A stretch of DNA of 64,000 nt from Armatimonadia bacterium (GTDB lineage Bacteria > Armatimonadota > Zipacnadia > Zipacnadales > JABUFB01). The position numbers were made by a program, and so were the translations under genes. This document shows positions 15,753 to 23,697 of this stretch, in pieces; positions within the stretch are counted from its first letter, which is position 1, and every line of letters begins with the position of its first letter. The DNA is taken from NCBI GenBank assembly GCA_039679385.1, contig JBDKVB010000016.1, forward strand, positions 44,306 through 108,305. The letters are read 5' to 3'. The notes beneath the pieces are model-generated. The model was not told the origin of the DNA. It saw only the letters and a list, made by a program, of their open reading frames with translations, and did no database searches.

Positions 15753-18581
15753 ATGCAGAGGAGATACGCGACAGGCGACCGCGTTGTGCTGGGCGGCCGT
15801 GAGGGCGTCATCGTGGACGGGCGGAAGGCCGCTCAGGGTCAGTATGCCTTCACAACGAGCGCCGGCGTGGTGCAAGGCCGGGTACTCAAGGCAACCGGGC
15901 CAGAGGTGGTCCTCGACGGCGCACAGGTGTGGCTGATCGAGGAAGGGACGACCCCCGGAGGCAGCGGCCGGTATGCGGTGATGGTGGAGGACTGGTACTG
16001 GGGTGTGCGGGTGGAACCGGCGGAGTTTGTCGCGGCGCCGATCACGAAGGACCTTGTGATGGGCTATCGCCTGGAGGGCCAAGTGCTTCGTGATGGGGTG
16101 CCTGAGGCAGGGGCCAAGGTGAGCCTTGAGGTGATACTCGAGACTCGCGAGGACGGCGAGGTCGTACTGTGGGATAGCGAGGAGTACAACGAGCTGGTGT
16201 ACTCGGAGTCGCTGGGCACATGGGTAGAGGGCCCGCGGGTTCTGACGCCAATCCAGGCAGATGCGACGGGCTGCTGGAAGACCATCGTGCCGAAGGGTGA
16301 CGGGGCCGTCTACCAGCGCCCCGGAGACCGGCGAGACGGCAGTGAGGAGACGGCTCGGAAGGCACTGCCCCGGTGGGTGAAGGGCATCAGCGTAATGTAC
16401 CTCGGTCACCGGGCACCAGTGAGTGAGGGTTTTCCGGCGGTCATCAGCCTGGAGAGCGGGGTATTGAGGGTGACGGCGACCCCCGGGGCCTACCTGCGCA
16501 TCGGGACGATGGAGGATGCGGGTGAGGTGTACGGGGTGCCTGAGAGCGGGCAGGTGACCGTGAGCGGTCTCCCCCACTGTGAGCATACGGTAGTGCAGTT
16601 CCGCAGGAACGCCTGGGGCGACTGGGATCCCGGATGGGGCTGTGCCCGACGCGTGGTTGAGGTGCAGGAGGGGACGGAGACAGCGTTGGTGATGCCTCCG
16701 CTGGAGGCGTATGACACTGGTGGCGAGACGGTCTGCGGGCGAGTGTATGAACGGCCGGGAGTGCCCCTTAGTGGGCTGAGCATCGTGATCGTGGACATGG
16801 AGAAGTGCCAGGTGGTCGGGACCGCCGCGACGACTAACAGCGAGGGGTACTGGAGCGCGACGATCCCGACAGAGGGTTTTGGCGGAGAGCTAGGCATCCA
16901 CGATGCGACCTGGGGAAGCGTGCCGGTACTGGGATGGCCGTACTCGGACATAGTGCTCGGGGCGAGGGCGTACTCGTCGTGGGATGACACGTACCGCCCC
17001 GAGGCGTGGCGCAAGGGGAGCTTCGGGCACAAGAACTTCCCCTATGTGCGCGGAGCGCTGTGGGTGGAAGACGCGGAGACCGGCGAGAGGTTCGAGGTGG
17101 AAGAGGCCAGCTACGGCGGCTGGGTGACGAAGTCGACGCTGCCGAAGTACCGGTACGTGGCCGACGTCGGGCAAGTGGTCAATCAGGGGTCTGTGATCCG
17201 CAGCTACAACGTGGTGGAGGAGGAAGGGCCTCTTGAGAGCGGCTTCACCCTGGGCAGCCAGCCCTTCGAGGACTACGAGAGCAGTCCGGGGCAGTTCCGC
17301 GCGGCCGGTCACTACCCTGAGGCGAAGTGGCTGATCGGCGGCAAGCTCCAGGGGAACGTGGTGCTGGACAGTGAGGACCGGATCGACGAGCAGGAGCCGG
17401 AAGCTGCCCGCGTGGGACTGGAGTTCGGCAAGGTGCATCCCTCTGTGGAGATGCGGACGGGGAAGTCGGAGGGCACGTGCGACTGGACCAGCATCGCCGG
17501 GTTCCTGTGCCCCTACTGCGGAGGTCCGGCCTACCGTGACCCGGAGAGCAGTCTGGGAGTCCAGGGGTACTGCACCAACTGCGCGGAAGCCTTCGACAAC
17601 CCGCAAGCTATGGACTGCCGGAGTTACTTCCGCAGTCCGACAGTGATGACAGGGCGCTACCGCCAGCGAGGGGTAGCGCAGACTGCGAGCGGCGTGCTGC
17701 AGCGAGGAGTCCGGTACCACTGGCGGCCTGATCTGTACGAAGAGAGCGAGGGGTTCCTGACCCAGACCGGCACGGGGCAACCAACCAACGCTCCGCGATG
17801 GTTCGCGGTGCACCCGGAGGAACTCGGCGACGGATTGGGCTTGGGGCGATTCGACGCAGACGGGTCACCGCAGTTCGTGGCGGGGCATGACCTGGGCTAC
17901 TACGGCGGGCTGATGGGGGCGGGCCGTGAAGTGGGTCCTGCGCAACTCAAGTTGGTCTTCGATGCCGGGTACCAGGTGCCCGAGGAGTTCGCCCTGGACG
18001 TCGATGCGGCGCGATGGGATGGGACCCTCGAGACAGTGCGAGTGGTGGTTCCCGCGGGGATGCGTGGACCCTGTGCCCAGGTTCCCTTCGGGGAGGTCGT
18101 GCGGCTGAGGTCGACGGCGAGGATGAAGGCGGAACTCGTGAGCTCCCCCTACAGGGGATCCGGGGTCTACAGAGGGGTCGCCGACATGCGACTGGCTTCC
18201 GCTGGTCCAGCGTCGGGATGCCGGTGCAGGGCCACCGCAGATGGTCCGTACCTGGCCTCACCGGTGGGTGTGAAGGTGGAGAACCGCGTGGGGACTCCGG
18301 TGGCGCTGCAGCTCGATCGGGCCTGGGGGAACCCGGACCTGACTGAGGACCAGTTCGGGCAGCTCTTCGTGGCCTACACCAGGGAGGGCAACATCGAGCT
18401 TCGACGTCGCGGCGGGCTGAGCGGCACCTGGGAAGAGGCACAGGTGGTGTCGGGGGATGGCATGAGCGACTATGCGGACGTGGCGAAGAACGGGCAGGGG
18501 ACACTGCTTGTGGCCTACGAGCGCGACGGCCAAGAGACGGTAGTGGTGCAGTCGCGCGATGACGGACAGGAAGTGGAGTGA
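15753..18581 (+). CDS. Large tail protein with carboxypeptidase-regulatory-like repeats and a zinc ribbon
   Basis: The 942-aa protein is unrecognised as a whole and lies in the distal-tail position. Several stretches resemble carboxypeptidase-regulatory/Ig-like beta-sandwiches (GRVYERPGVPLSGLSIVIVD, TTNSEGYWSATIPTEG). Near residues 586-610 there is a four-cysteine zinc-ribbon pattern, CPYCGG and then CTNC about 20 residues later. The last ~80 residues look like blades of a sialidase-type propeller (GQLFVAYTREGNIEL, GTLLVAYERDGQ) and end where the next small gene begins with more of the same motif. It starts with ATG behind GGGGGAAGGGCC. A distal tail or fibre role is inferred from position and folds. 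Confidence 0.65.
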   Translation: MQRRYATGDRVVLGGREGVIVDGRKAAQGQYAFTTSAGVVQGRVLKATGPEVVLDGAQVWLIEEGTTPGGSGRYAVMVEDWYWGVRVEPAEFVAAPITKDLVMGYRLEGQVLRDGVPEAGAKVSLEVILETREDGEVVLWDSEEYNELVYSESLGTWVEGPRVLTPIQADATGCWKTIVPKGDGAVYQRPGDRRDGSEETARKALPRWVKGISVMYLGHRAPVSEGFPAVISLESGVLRVTATPGAYLRIGTMEDAGEVYGVPESGQVTVSGLPHCEHTVVQFRRNAWGDWDPGWGCARRVVEVQEGTETALVMPPLEAYDTGGETVCGRVYERPGVPLSGLSIVIVDMEKCQVVGTAATTNSEGYWSATIPTEGFGGELGIHDATWGSVPVLGWPYSDIVLGARAYSSWDDTYRPEAWRKGSFGHKNFPYVRGALWVEDAETGERFEVEEASYGGWVTKSTLPKYRYVADVGQVVNQGSVIRSYNVVEEEGPLESGFTLGSQPFEDYESSPGQFRAAGHYPEAKWLIGGKLQGNVVLDSEDRIDEQEPEAARVGLEFGKVHPSVEMRTGKSEGTCDWTSIAGFLCPYCGGPAYRDPESSLGVQGYCTNCAEAFDNPQAMDCRSYFRSPTVMTGRYRQRGVAQTASGVLQRGVRYHWRPDLYEESEGFLTQTGTGQPTNAPRWFAVHPEELGDGLGLGRFDADGSPQFVAGHDLGYYGGLMGAGREVGPAQLKLVFDAGYQVPEEFALDVDAARWDGTLETVRVVVPAGMRGPCAQVPFGEVVRLRSTARMKAELVSSPYRGSGVYRGVADMRLASAGPASGCRCRATADGPYLASPVGVKVENRVGTPVALQLDRAWGNPDLTEDQFGQLFVAYTREGNIELRRRGGLSGTWEEAQVVSGDGMSDYADVAKNGQGTLLVAYERDGQETVVVQSRDDGQEVE

Positions 18582-18904
18582 GGGTTGTGAGTGAGGCCTG
18601 CATGCTGTCCTTGCCGGTTGCCGTGGAGCGGGACGGTCTTTTGTACGTGGTAGGTATCCGGGACGGGTTCTACCGGGTCCGGCGCAGCAGTGATGGCGGT
18701 GCAACGTGGCTCCCCTATTCCGGCGGTGAAGTGGAGAGGCCGGTGGCGGAAGCCTGCACGGGCCAGAGAGCAGCGCTGGTCAAGCTGACGGGGCAGGGCG
18801 CGCCACTTCTGGCATGTGTAGCGGGATGGCCGGAACTAGTGGTCTACGCCTCCTACGATGACGGGGAGACGTGGGAAGCGGAGAGCACGATTGGCGGAGC
18901 GTAG
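18578..18904 (+). CDS. Asp-box (BNR) repeat protein, continuation of upstream propeller
   Basis: The 108-aa product contains two clear sialidase-type Asp boxes, SSDGGATW and SYDDGETW (S-x-D-x-G-x-T-W), each following a beta-strand pair. Its GTG start overlaps the stop of the 942-aa gene (GTGA) in the -1 frame. The upstream protein ends in similar propeller-like repeats, so the two may form one propeller, either as two coupled chains or as a gene split by a frameshift. Isolated, it is too short for a complete propeller. No catalytic sialidase residues were identified. Confidence 0.6.
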   Translation: MRVVSEACMLSLPVAVERDGLLYVVGIRDGFYRVRRSSDGGATWLPYSGGEVERPVAEACTGQRAALVKLTGQGAPLLACVAGWPELVVYASYDDGETWEAESTIGGA

Positions 18905-18984
18905 GGCGCGGAAGAGAGCCGTCGGAGGCAGGATCCAGGCCAGGGCGACAGAGCAACCTGTCGCCGAGTGAGGCGGAAGGGCAT

Positions 18985-21261
18985 ATGGCGAAACGCATCT
19001 ATCCGGGCGCACGAGTGCGGCTGTACGAGCCGGGCCGGCAGTACATACAGGAGTTTGATGGATTCGGGCGGTACGAGGTGGTGGGTGACCTCTGGCGAGC
19101 CGGGCGCGTGCAGTGCAATACGGTGTCGTCGGAGACGCTGGGGCTTGGTGCGGGACTGGGCAGCCACAGTGAAGCCTCGGCAGCAATGCTCCTGGACCAC
19201 CGCGAGCTGAACCTGGCAGTGTGCCGACCGTTCCTGGACAGCACGCAGTCGGTGGGTCTGGACCAGTTCGATCTGTACGGCGGTCGCTGGCAGGGTCTAG
19301 AAGGCCTGGGGATCGGGAAAGAGGTGCGGCTCTACCAGTCGGACGGCAACGCCGAGATCGCAACGGGAGCTGTGAGCCGCTTCACGTTGCCGCGCAACCC
19401 GGTCATCTGTGTTGGGCTGCAGAGGGTTCCGCCACGGGCGGGGCACTCGTGGGCCTCTCAGCCTCCAAGCACAGAGGTGCAACTGGGAGTCGGCTCGGCG
19501 AAGGAATGGTCGCTGGTGGTCCCCTATGGTGGCCCGGCCTTCCTGAGGCGGCGACGAGGCGGGGTGTGGGAGAGTGTGCCTGGTCAGGGGCACGGGAGGA
19601 GGATCGGCAACCTGGAGGGGAACGCCTCCGGGCAGCGCGTTCTGCTGTGGCTGGCGGTGTGGCGAGGGAAACTCGTGGCCTCGACCGATGGCTTCGCGGA
19701 GGATCTGTGGGTCTGTTCGGGCGGGGGCGAGCCGGTTGAGGTTCCTGAGGGACGGATAGCCTTGTGGCACAACGCCGGTCAATGGGCGTTCTCGGTGCTC
19801 CCGGTGAAGATGGTGAGCGCTGTCCTGGACAGCTTTCCGCTGGAGGCCGGGTATGACACCCTGGTGTCTGCCGGCGACCTGTTCGTGGAGGCGCGTCAGG
19901 AGCCGGTCCGCAAGGACGATGGGACCGTTCTCGCCCAGGCTACGGTGGAGGACAACACGGAGCTGCGGGCTGATCTGGGACCGACTGAGCGTAGCTGGCG
20001 CGTCACCCTGGAGCCATACGTGCATCAACCAGAGGGGCAGACGGTCCGCACGTGTGTATCGCCGGAGCTGCACAGCGTGCAGATAGGCCAACAGGCCGAC
20101 ATCGTTGAGCCAGGGACGACGGCGTGCTCTGACGTGACCGACGATGTAGAGGCTGTGACGGGTGAGGTCGGCGGTGATGGTAGGGCCAGCCTGTACGAGA
20201 TCCGTCTGGACAACGCCCAGGGCCGATATGCGGGCCTCAGTGAGTACCGACGGTGCGAGGTGGAACTGGGCTGGACGCTGGACGACGGCTCGGCGGAGTA
20301 CACGCCCGTTGTAGACGGCCATGCGGTCGAACCAAGCCCAAGCGTAGGACAGTCGCTGGAGCAGCGGCTGGAGGCAGTGATCATTGACGGGATGGTCCGC
20401 CTGCGGGACGAGAAGTGTGATGGCCGCGCGCCGGTATTCGACGGATGGCCGGTAGTTGAAGCGGTGGCATGGGTACTGGGGCGATGCGGCATACCAGCCA
20501 GTGCGCAGGATCTTGAGGACACCGGGACACGGCTGAGTAGCGGTCCTTTCGACCAGCCGCGATGGCGTGTTGAGACGGGACGTGCGTGGTCGGAGTTTCT
20601 GGCCGAGGTAGTGGAGTTCGACCACCGAGGAGTTCTGTTCCAGGACGTGGACGGCAAGTTCCGGAAGGCCTGCCGCTACTGTCGTCAGAAGCGGACGTCA
20701 CAGGATGTGGTTCGGCATGATGGGACTACTCACGGCGCCTGCGACAGCACCGTGAAGTGGGAGCTGCACACCCGAGACGGCGTCGCGGGGCTCGGAGGCA
20801 CACAGGGAGCGGTACTGTCGATTGAGCGTGCGCAGCGGAGCCTGCACGGTGAGGACTACGCGAACTACGTGGCTGTGTGTGGGGTCAGTGCCACCGGCGA
20901 GCCGATACAGGCGGCGGCCCTTGAGGCAGGCTCGGTGAGTGATCCAACTTCGGACCACTTCGTGGGCTGGCGCAAGATGTCGGTAAGCGCGCTAGCGACG
21001 CACACGACACAGGCTGAGGCGAACCGACTGGCCCTCTCGCTGTATGCGGAGAAGGCAGAACGACCGGAACGGGTGCGGATAGTCATACCACTGGAGCCGG
21101 GGATGCGGATCGGGGACGTGGTTCAGCTTCGCGGTGCCGAGAGCGTTGGAGCTGATGGACGCAAGTACCGCGTCGAGGCACTTCGGCACGTTGTGCAGCG
21201 GGGTCGGAACCGGCCGGCGACGACGGAGATCCAGGCACGGTGGCTGCGAGAGGAGAGCTAG
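18985..21261 (+). CDS. Putative tail hub / baseplate protein
   Basis: The 758-aa protein is probably the tail-tip hub that joins tube and receptor-binding parts. The C-terminal ~70 residues carry the pattern common in phage hub proteins: a GMRIGDVVQLRG loop, then YRVEALRHVVQRG and a final beta strand. The middle (SLYEIRLDNAQGRYAG, VVEAVAWVLGRCGIP) is also typical of hub domains. A Cys/His cluster (CRYCRQK then HGAC, about 25 residues apart) may bind metal. I prefer the ATG at 18985, behind GGAAGG, over an upstream ATG at 18871 that would overlap the preceding gene and add a low-complexity leader. The family call is moderate. Confidence 0.65.
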   Translation: MAKRIYPGARVRLYEPGRQYIQEFDGFGRYEVVGDLWRAGRVQCNTVSSETLGLGAGLGSHSEASAAMLLDHRELNLAVCRPFLDSTQSVGLDQFDLYGGRWQGLEGLGIGKEVRLYQSDGNAEIATGAVSRFTLPRNPVICVGLQRVPPRAGHSWASQPPSTEVQLGVGSAKEWSLVVPYGGPAFLRRRRGGVWESVPGQGHGRRIGNLEGNASGQRVLLWLAVWRGKLVASTDGFAEDLWVCSGGGEPVEVPEGRIALWHNAGQWAFSVLPVKMVSAVLDSFPLEAGYDTLVSAGDLFVEARQEPVRKDDGTVLAQATVEDNTELRADLGPTERSWRVTLEPYVHQPEGQTVRTCVSPELHSVQIGQQADIVEPGTTACSDVTDDVEAVTGEVGGDGRASLYEIRLDNAQGRYAGLSEYRRCEVELGWTLDDGSAEYTPVVDGHAVEPSPSVGQSLEQRLEAVIIDGMVRLRDEKCDGRAPVFDGWPVVEAVAWVLGRCGIPASAQDLEDTGTRLSSGPFDQPRWRVETGRAWSEFLAEVVEFDHRGVLFQDVDGKFRKACRYCRQKRTSQDVVRHDGTTHGACDSTVKWELHTRDGVAGLGGTQGAVLSIERAQRSLHGEDYANYVAVCGVSATGEPIQAAALEAGSVSDPTSDHFVGWRKMSVSALATHTTQAEANRLALSLYAEKAERPERVRIVIPLEPGMRIGDVVQLRGAESVGADGRKYRVEALRHVVQRGRNRPATTEIQARWLREES

Positions 21262-21263
21262 GC

Positions 21264-21488
21264 ATGTCCATTGCGGAGATGCTCAGGAGCGAGATCGACC
21301 GCCTGGTGAGGCCGGGTCAGCCGTCGACCGCAGTCGTGTGCCACAGGGCGATGGACGGTTCGGTGTTCATGCCGGGAGACCAGCGTCGAGTACGGGAGCT
21401 CCAGATGCCTGAAGGACGAGTGGTTCAACGCGGGGTCTATGGCCGCTGCCGCTACGGACAAGCACAGTATGCGGCCGGCCGGAGATAG
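21264..21488 (+). CDS. Small hypothetical tail-region protein
   Basis: The 74-aa product starts with ATG at 21264, two bases after the hub stop, behind GAGAGGAGAG. It begins with a helix (SIAEMLRSEIDRLVRPG) and is followed by a short basic, beta-prone part. No known domain is recognised. Its tight spacing suggests co-translation with the hub gene. Confidence 0.55.
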   Translation: MSIAEMLRSEIDRLVRPGQPSTAVVCHRAMDGSVFMPGDQRRVRELQMPEGRVVQRGVYGRCRYGQAQYAAGRR

Positions 21489-21511
21489 ACGGAAAGGCAG
21501 TGTGAGGGTGG

Positions 21512-22219
21512 ATGTCGAGCGTGACACCGAGGTATGGTCTGGCGACAGACCTGGGGACAGACGACTTCATTGAGCCAGGCCACCACAATCGGCTGGCAGA
21601 AACGATAGACCGGGTGCTGGGGAGCCTGGTGGAGAAGGTGCTCGGTCGAGGTGTGTTCGCCGGGTGGGAGCTGACCAGCGGGAAGCAAGTGACCGCAGGC
21701 GAGGGGCTGGTCGGGAACTGCTGGTGCACAACCACTGTGAACAGCGCGATCAGCGGTCTCACGGCGGGAGCACTCAACCATGTGTACGCAGTGGCCACGG
21801 GTTACTCAGCACCCGAGGGCACTGTGGCCTTCGCAGCACAGCTCGCCCCGCCAGGGCCAGGTGGTTCGGTGTACCTGGGGACGATGACGCTCGATGCCGG
21901 GGGGACGGTGACGGCAGTGGACAACTGGGCCAGCGGGGTTGAGCGGAGTTGCTGCCGCCTGCAGATGGCGAAGATCTCCGGAAGCGGAACAGCGACGGCG
22001 GTGCCCGCGGGATCCAGTCAGAGCAAGATCGTGACCCATTCCGAGAAGGCGGAGTTCATCGTTGCGGGTCACCTTGTTGCAGAGACCTCGACGCCGGACT
22101 TCAGTGTAAGGGTAACCGAGAGCTCACGCGGCGACCAGTTCACGCTGGAGATCACCAACGGCGGGACGGCTTCGGCCGACTGCAGCTTCACATGGCAGCG
22201 CGAGGGCCTGCTTCGCTGA
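21512..22219 (+). CDS. Putative tail fibre or tail-tip protein
   Basis: The 235-aa protein starts with ATG behind GTGAGGGTGG. Its N-terminal ~60 residues (DDFIEPGHHNRLAETIDRVLGSLVEKV) resemble the attachment helix region found in some phage fibre proteins. The rest is beta-rich and Gly/Ala/Thr-rich (NHVYAVATGYSAPEGTVAF, GGSVYLGTMTLDAGG), as in fibre shafts. Position after the hub fits. A strong hairpin follows, so it may be the last structural gene before a small-protein module. The sequence does not allow a firmer call. Confidence 0.5.
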   Translation: MSSVTPRYGLATDLGTDDFIEPGHHNRLAETIDRVLGSLVEKVLGRGVFAGWELTSGKQVTAGEGLVGNCWCTTTVNSAISGLTAGALNHVYAVATGYSAPEGTVAFAAQLAPPGPGGSVYLGTMTLDAGGTVTAVDNWASGVERSCCRLQMAKISGSGTATAVPAGSSQSKIVTHSEKAEFIVAGHLVAETSTPDFSVRVTESSRGDQFTLEITNGGTASADCSFTWQREGLLR

Positions 22220-22283
22220 GGAAGTTGAGTGCAGCCGTGCGAGGAGAAGCTGACAGCGGGACCTTGCCGCTGCTGGAACCTGG

Positions 22284-22323
22284 GATGCCCCGACTGAGCC
22301 TGAGCGGGTGTGGTCGGGGCATC
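22284..22323 (+). terminator. Strong hairpin after the fibre gene
   Basis: GATGCCCCGAC (22284-22294) pairs perfectly with GTCGGGGCATC (22313-22323), loop of 18, followed by TGCCTTT. It separates the tail genes from the small membrane-protein module. Confidence 0.6.
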
Positions 22324-22346
22324 TGCCTTTGGGACGGGAGAAGAGG

Positions 22347-22676
22347 ATGTCAGAGGTCGAGGTCGCAGGGAAGGCAAGCGGGGAAGGAAAGCGGACCAAG
22401 TGGTGGCAGGAGTGGCTGCGGCCACCGAGCCTTTTCACCGTGGGAAGCGTGGTCGCGTTTGCGATCATCTGGTACACGAACGTTGGCGCACACTGCGCCG
22501 ATGCAACGGCAGCTCAGCCGCGGTACCACCATACAAGCGAGGATCTGCGGAGGGAGTTCGTGCCGCTGGATGTGCACCTGCAGCAGGAGCAGGATAGCGA
22601 ACGACGGCTGAACGAGATCAACACGAAGATCGACCGGCTGGAGAATAAGGTGGACCGGTTGCTGGAGCGTCCGTAG
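22347..22676 (+). CDS. Small membrane protein with coiled coil (XhlA-like lysis accessory?)
   Basis: The 109-aa product has one hydrophobic segment (SLFTVGSVVAFAIIWY, about residues 29-44). It ends in a heptad-like coiled coil (RRLNEINTKIDRLENKVDRLLERP). The combination of a single membrane segment and a coiled coil recalls XhlA-type holin accessory proteins, but there the order of segments is reversed, so the similarity is loose. The ATG at 22347 behind GAAGAGG is preferred over a GTG or ATG further up. The position at the end of the particle cluster supports a lysis or release role. Confidence 0.5.
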   Translation: MSEVEVAGKASGEGKRTKWWQEWLRPPSLFTVGSVVAFAIIWYTNVGAHCADATAAQPRYHHTSEDLRREFVPLDVHLQQEQDSERRLNEINTKIDRLENKVDRLLERP

Positions 22677-22694
22677 TCGAGGGAGGGAGCGGCC

Positions 22695-23039
22695 ATGCAG
22701 GAGTGGACAGACCTGGCGTCATTGATGACCCAGCGGCCAGAGGCTGCAGAGGTGATCGCCGGCGCCCTGGTTGCGTTGGTGGTGCAGATGGTGAAGTCGG
22801 TGTGGAAACTGCCGCCGGGAGGGGCGAAGTGGCAGAAGCTGGCAGTTGCGATGTTGAGCTCCGTGCTCCTGACCTGGGCCAGGCAGTGTCTGACCCCGGA
22901 GTACGAGACCGCAGCAGACCTGCTGATGGGAGCCCTGGTGACGTGGAGCAGCTCGACGCTGGCACACAGCGTAGCCTTCCGCCAGTCGGGTGGTAAGGGT
23001 GATACAGCGTCGGGGCCTGGAATGCCTGCGACTGGATAG
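22695..23039 (+). CDS. Putative holin-like membrane protein
   Basis: The 114-aa product has at least two hydrophobic segments (AAEVIAGALVALVVQMVK and KLAVAMLSSVLLTWA) and a third, weaker one (AADLLMGALVTWSSSTLAHSVAF), with a short polar tail. Size, three-segment pattern and place after a coiled-coil membrane protein are like phage holins. It starts with ATG behind GAGGGAGGGAG. There is no endolysin next to it, which is unusual. A holin role is inferred from topology and position only. Confidence 0.5.
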   Translation: MQEWTDLASLMTQRPEAAEVIAGALVALVVQMVKSVWKLPPGGAKWQKLAVAMLSSVLLTWARQCLTPEYETAADLLMGALVTWSSSTLAHSVAFRQSGGKGDTASGPGMPATG

Positions 23040-23050
23040 GAGGGCGTTGG

Positions 23051-23407
23051 ATGCGGCGCGTAGCGTTTCTGGTGGTGTTGTGCCTGGCCTGCGGGGCTGT
23101 CGAGGCGCAGGGATTTGGCGAGTTGGAGGGGCGAGTGGTGAAGCCCCTGGCACCGGATCTGTCGCTGGAGTTCGGAGGCGGGATCAGCGTCGAACTCGGG
23201 CTCTTGCCGCCGGACTGGCCTGTGATCGCGGAGCGCAAGGTCTTTGTGGACGCCCTGTTGGTTGAGGGACAGGCAGCGCTCGGGATGAGCCTGTCACTGC
23301 GAGGGGCCAGGCACGATGATGGCCTGCGCCTGGGAGGAGCGATCTACCGGGCAGAGGGTTTCGAGTGGTCGCTGTACCTGGCGAGGGCCGTCGAGTTCAG
23401 GTGGTGA
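23051..23407 (+). CDS. Small exported protein of unknown function
   Basis: The 118-aa product begins with a signal peptide (MRRVAFLVVLCLACGAVEAQ, cleavage expected after AEA/QG or near it). The rest is beta-prone, alternating hydrophobic and polar residues (LSLEFGGGISVELGLL, AALGMSLSLRGARHDDGLRLGG, WSLYLARAVEFRW), as in a small barrel or sandwich. I do not recognise the family. The ATG is preceded by AGGAGGGCG. An exported protein inside a particle cluster is unusual and could relate to release or surface exclusion. Confidence 0.5.
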   Translation: MRRVAFLVVLCLACGAVEAQGFGELEGRVVKPLAPDLSLEFGGGISVELGLLPPDWPVIAERKVFVDALLVEGQAALGMSLSLRGARHDDGLRLGGAIYRAEGFEWSLYLARAVEFRW

Positions 23408-23410
23408 GGG

Positions 23411-23623
23411 ATGAGCGGGTTAGTGGACCGGTTCTGGCTGTGGCGGCGCTTCGGGCTCCCGGCAGTGGCGATGCTGATGGCTGTGGGGATGACCGTGTGC
23501 GCCTGGGGGTGTGCCCAGATGCCCGACCGTTTGCTGAGCTGCGGACTGGCAGCCCTGGCTGGGTATGTGGGGGGAGTGTGGATGGTGCTATTCGCCCGTC
23601 GCCACATGCGACCTGTGGAATAG
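23411..23623 (+). CDS. Small two-helix membrane protein, end of phage cluster
   Basis: The 70-aa product has two hydrophobic stretches (LPAVAMLMAVGMTVCAWGCA and LLSCGLAALAGYVGGVWMVLF) flanked by basic residues. Its size and topology would suit a small holin or other lysis-related membrane protein. It starts three bases after the preceding stop, behind GGTGGTGAGGG. It is the last gene of the plus-strand cluster and is followed by a strong hairpin. Confidence 0.45.
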   Translation: MSGLVDRFWLWRRFGLPAVAMLMAVGMTVCAWGCAQMPDRLLSCGLAALAGYVGGVWMVLFARRHMRPVE

Positions 23624-23648
23624 CGTAGCGGGTGAGGAAGGGTAGTGA

Positions 23649-23675
23649 AACGGGGTGCCCAAAGGGCACCCCGTT
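23649..23675. terminator. Bidirectional terminator between phage cluster and khpB
   Basis: AACGGGGTGCCC and GGGCACCCCGTT form a perfect 12-bp stem around AAA. On the minus strand it is followed by TTTCAC. It lies between convergent genes (23623 plus, 23698 minus) and could end both transcripts, best in the minus direction. Confidence 0.7.
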
Positions 23676-23697
23676 AGCGTGACTCAGTGCTCGGGCC

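Noticed and set aside
18871..18984. Hub-protein start at 18871
   Set aside because: It would overlap the Asp-box gene and add a leader without structure; ATG 18985 has its own ribosome site.
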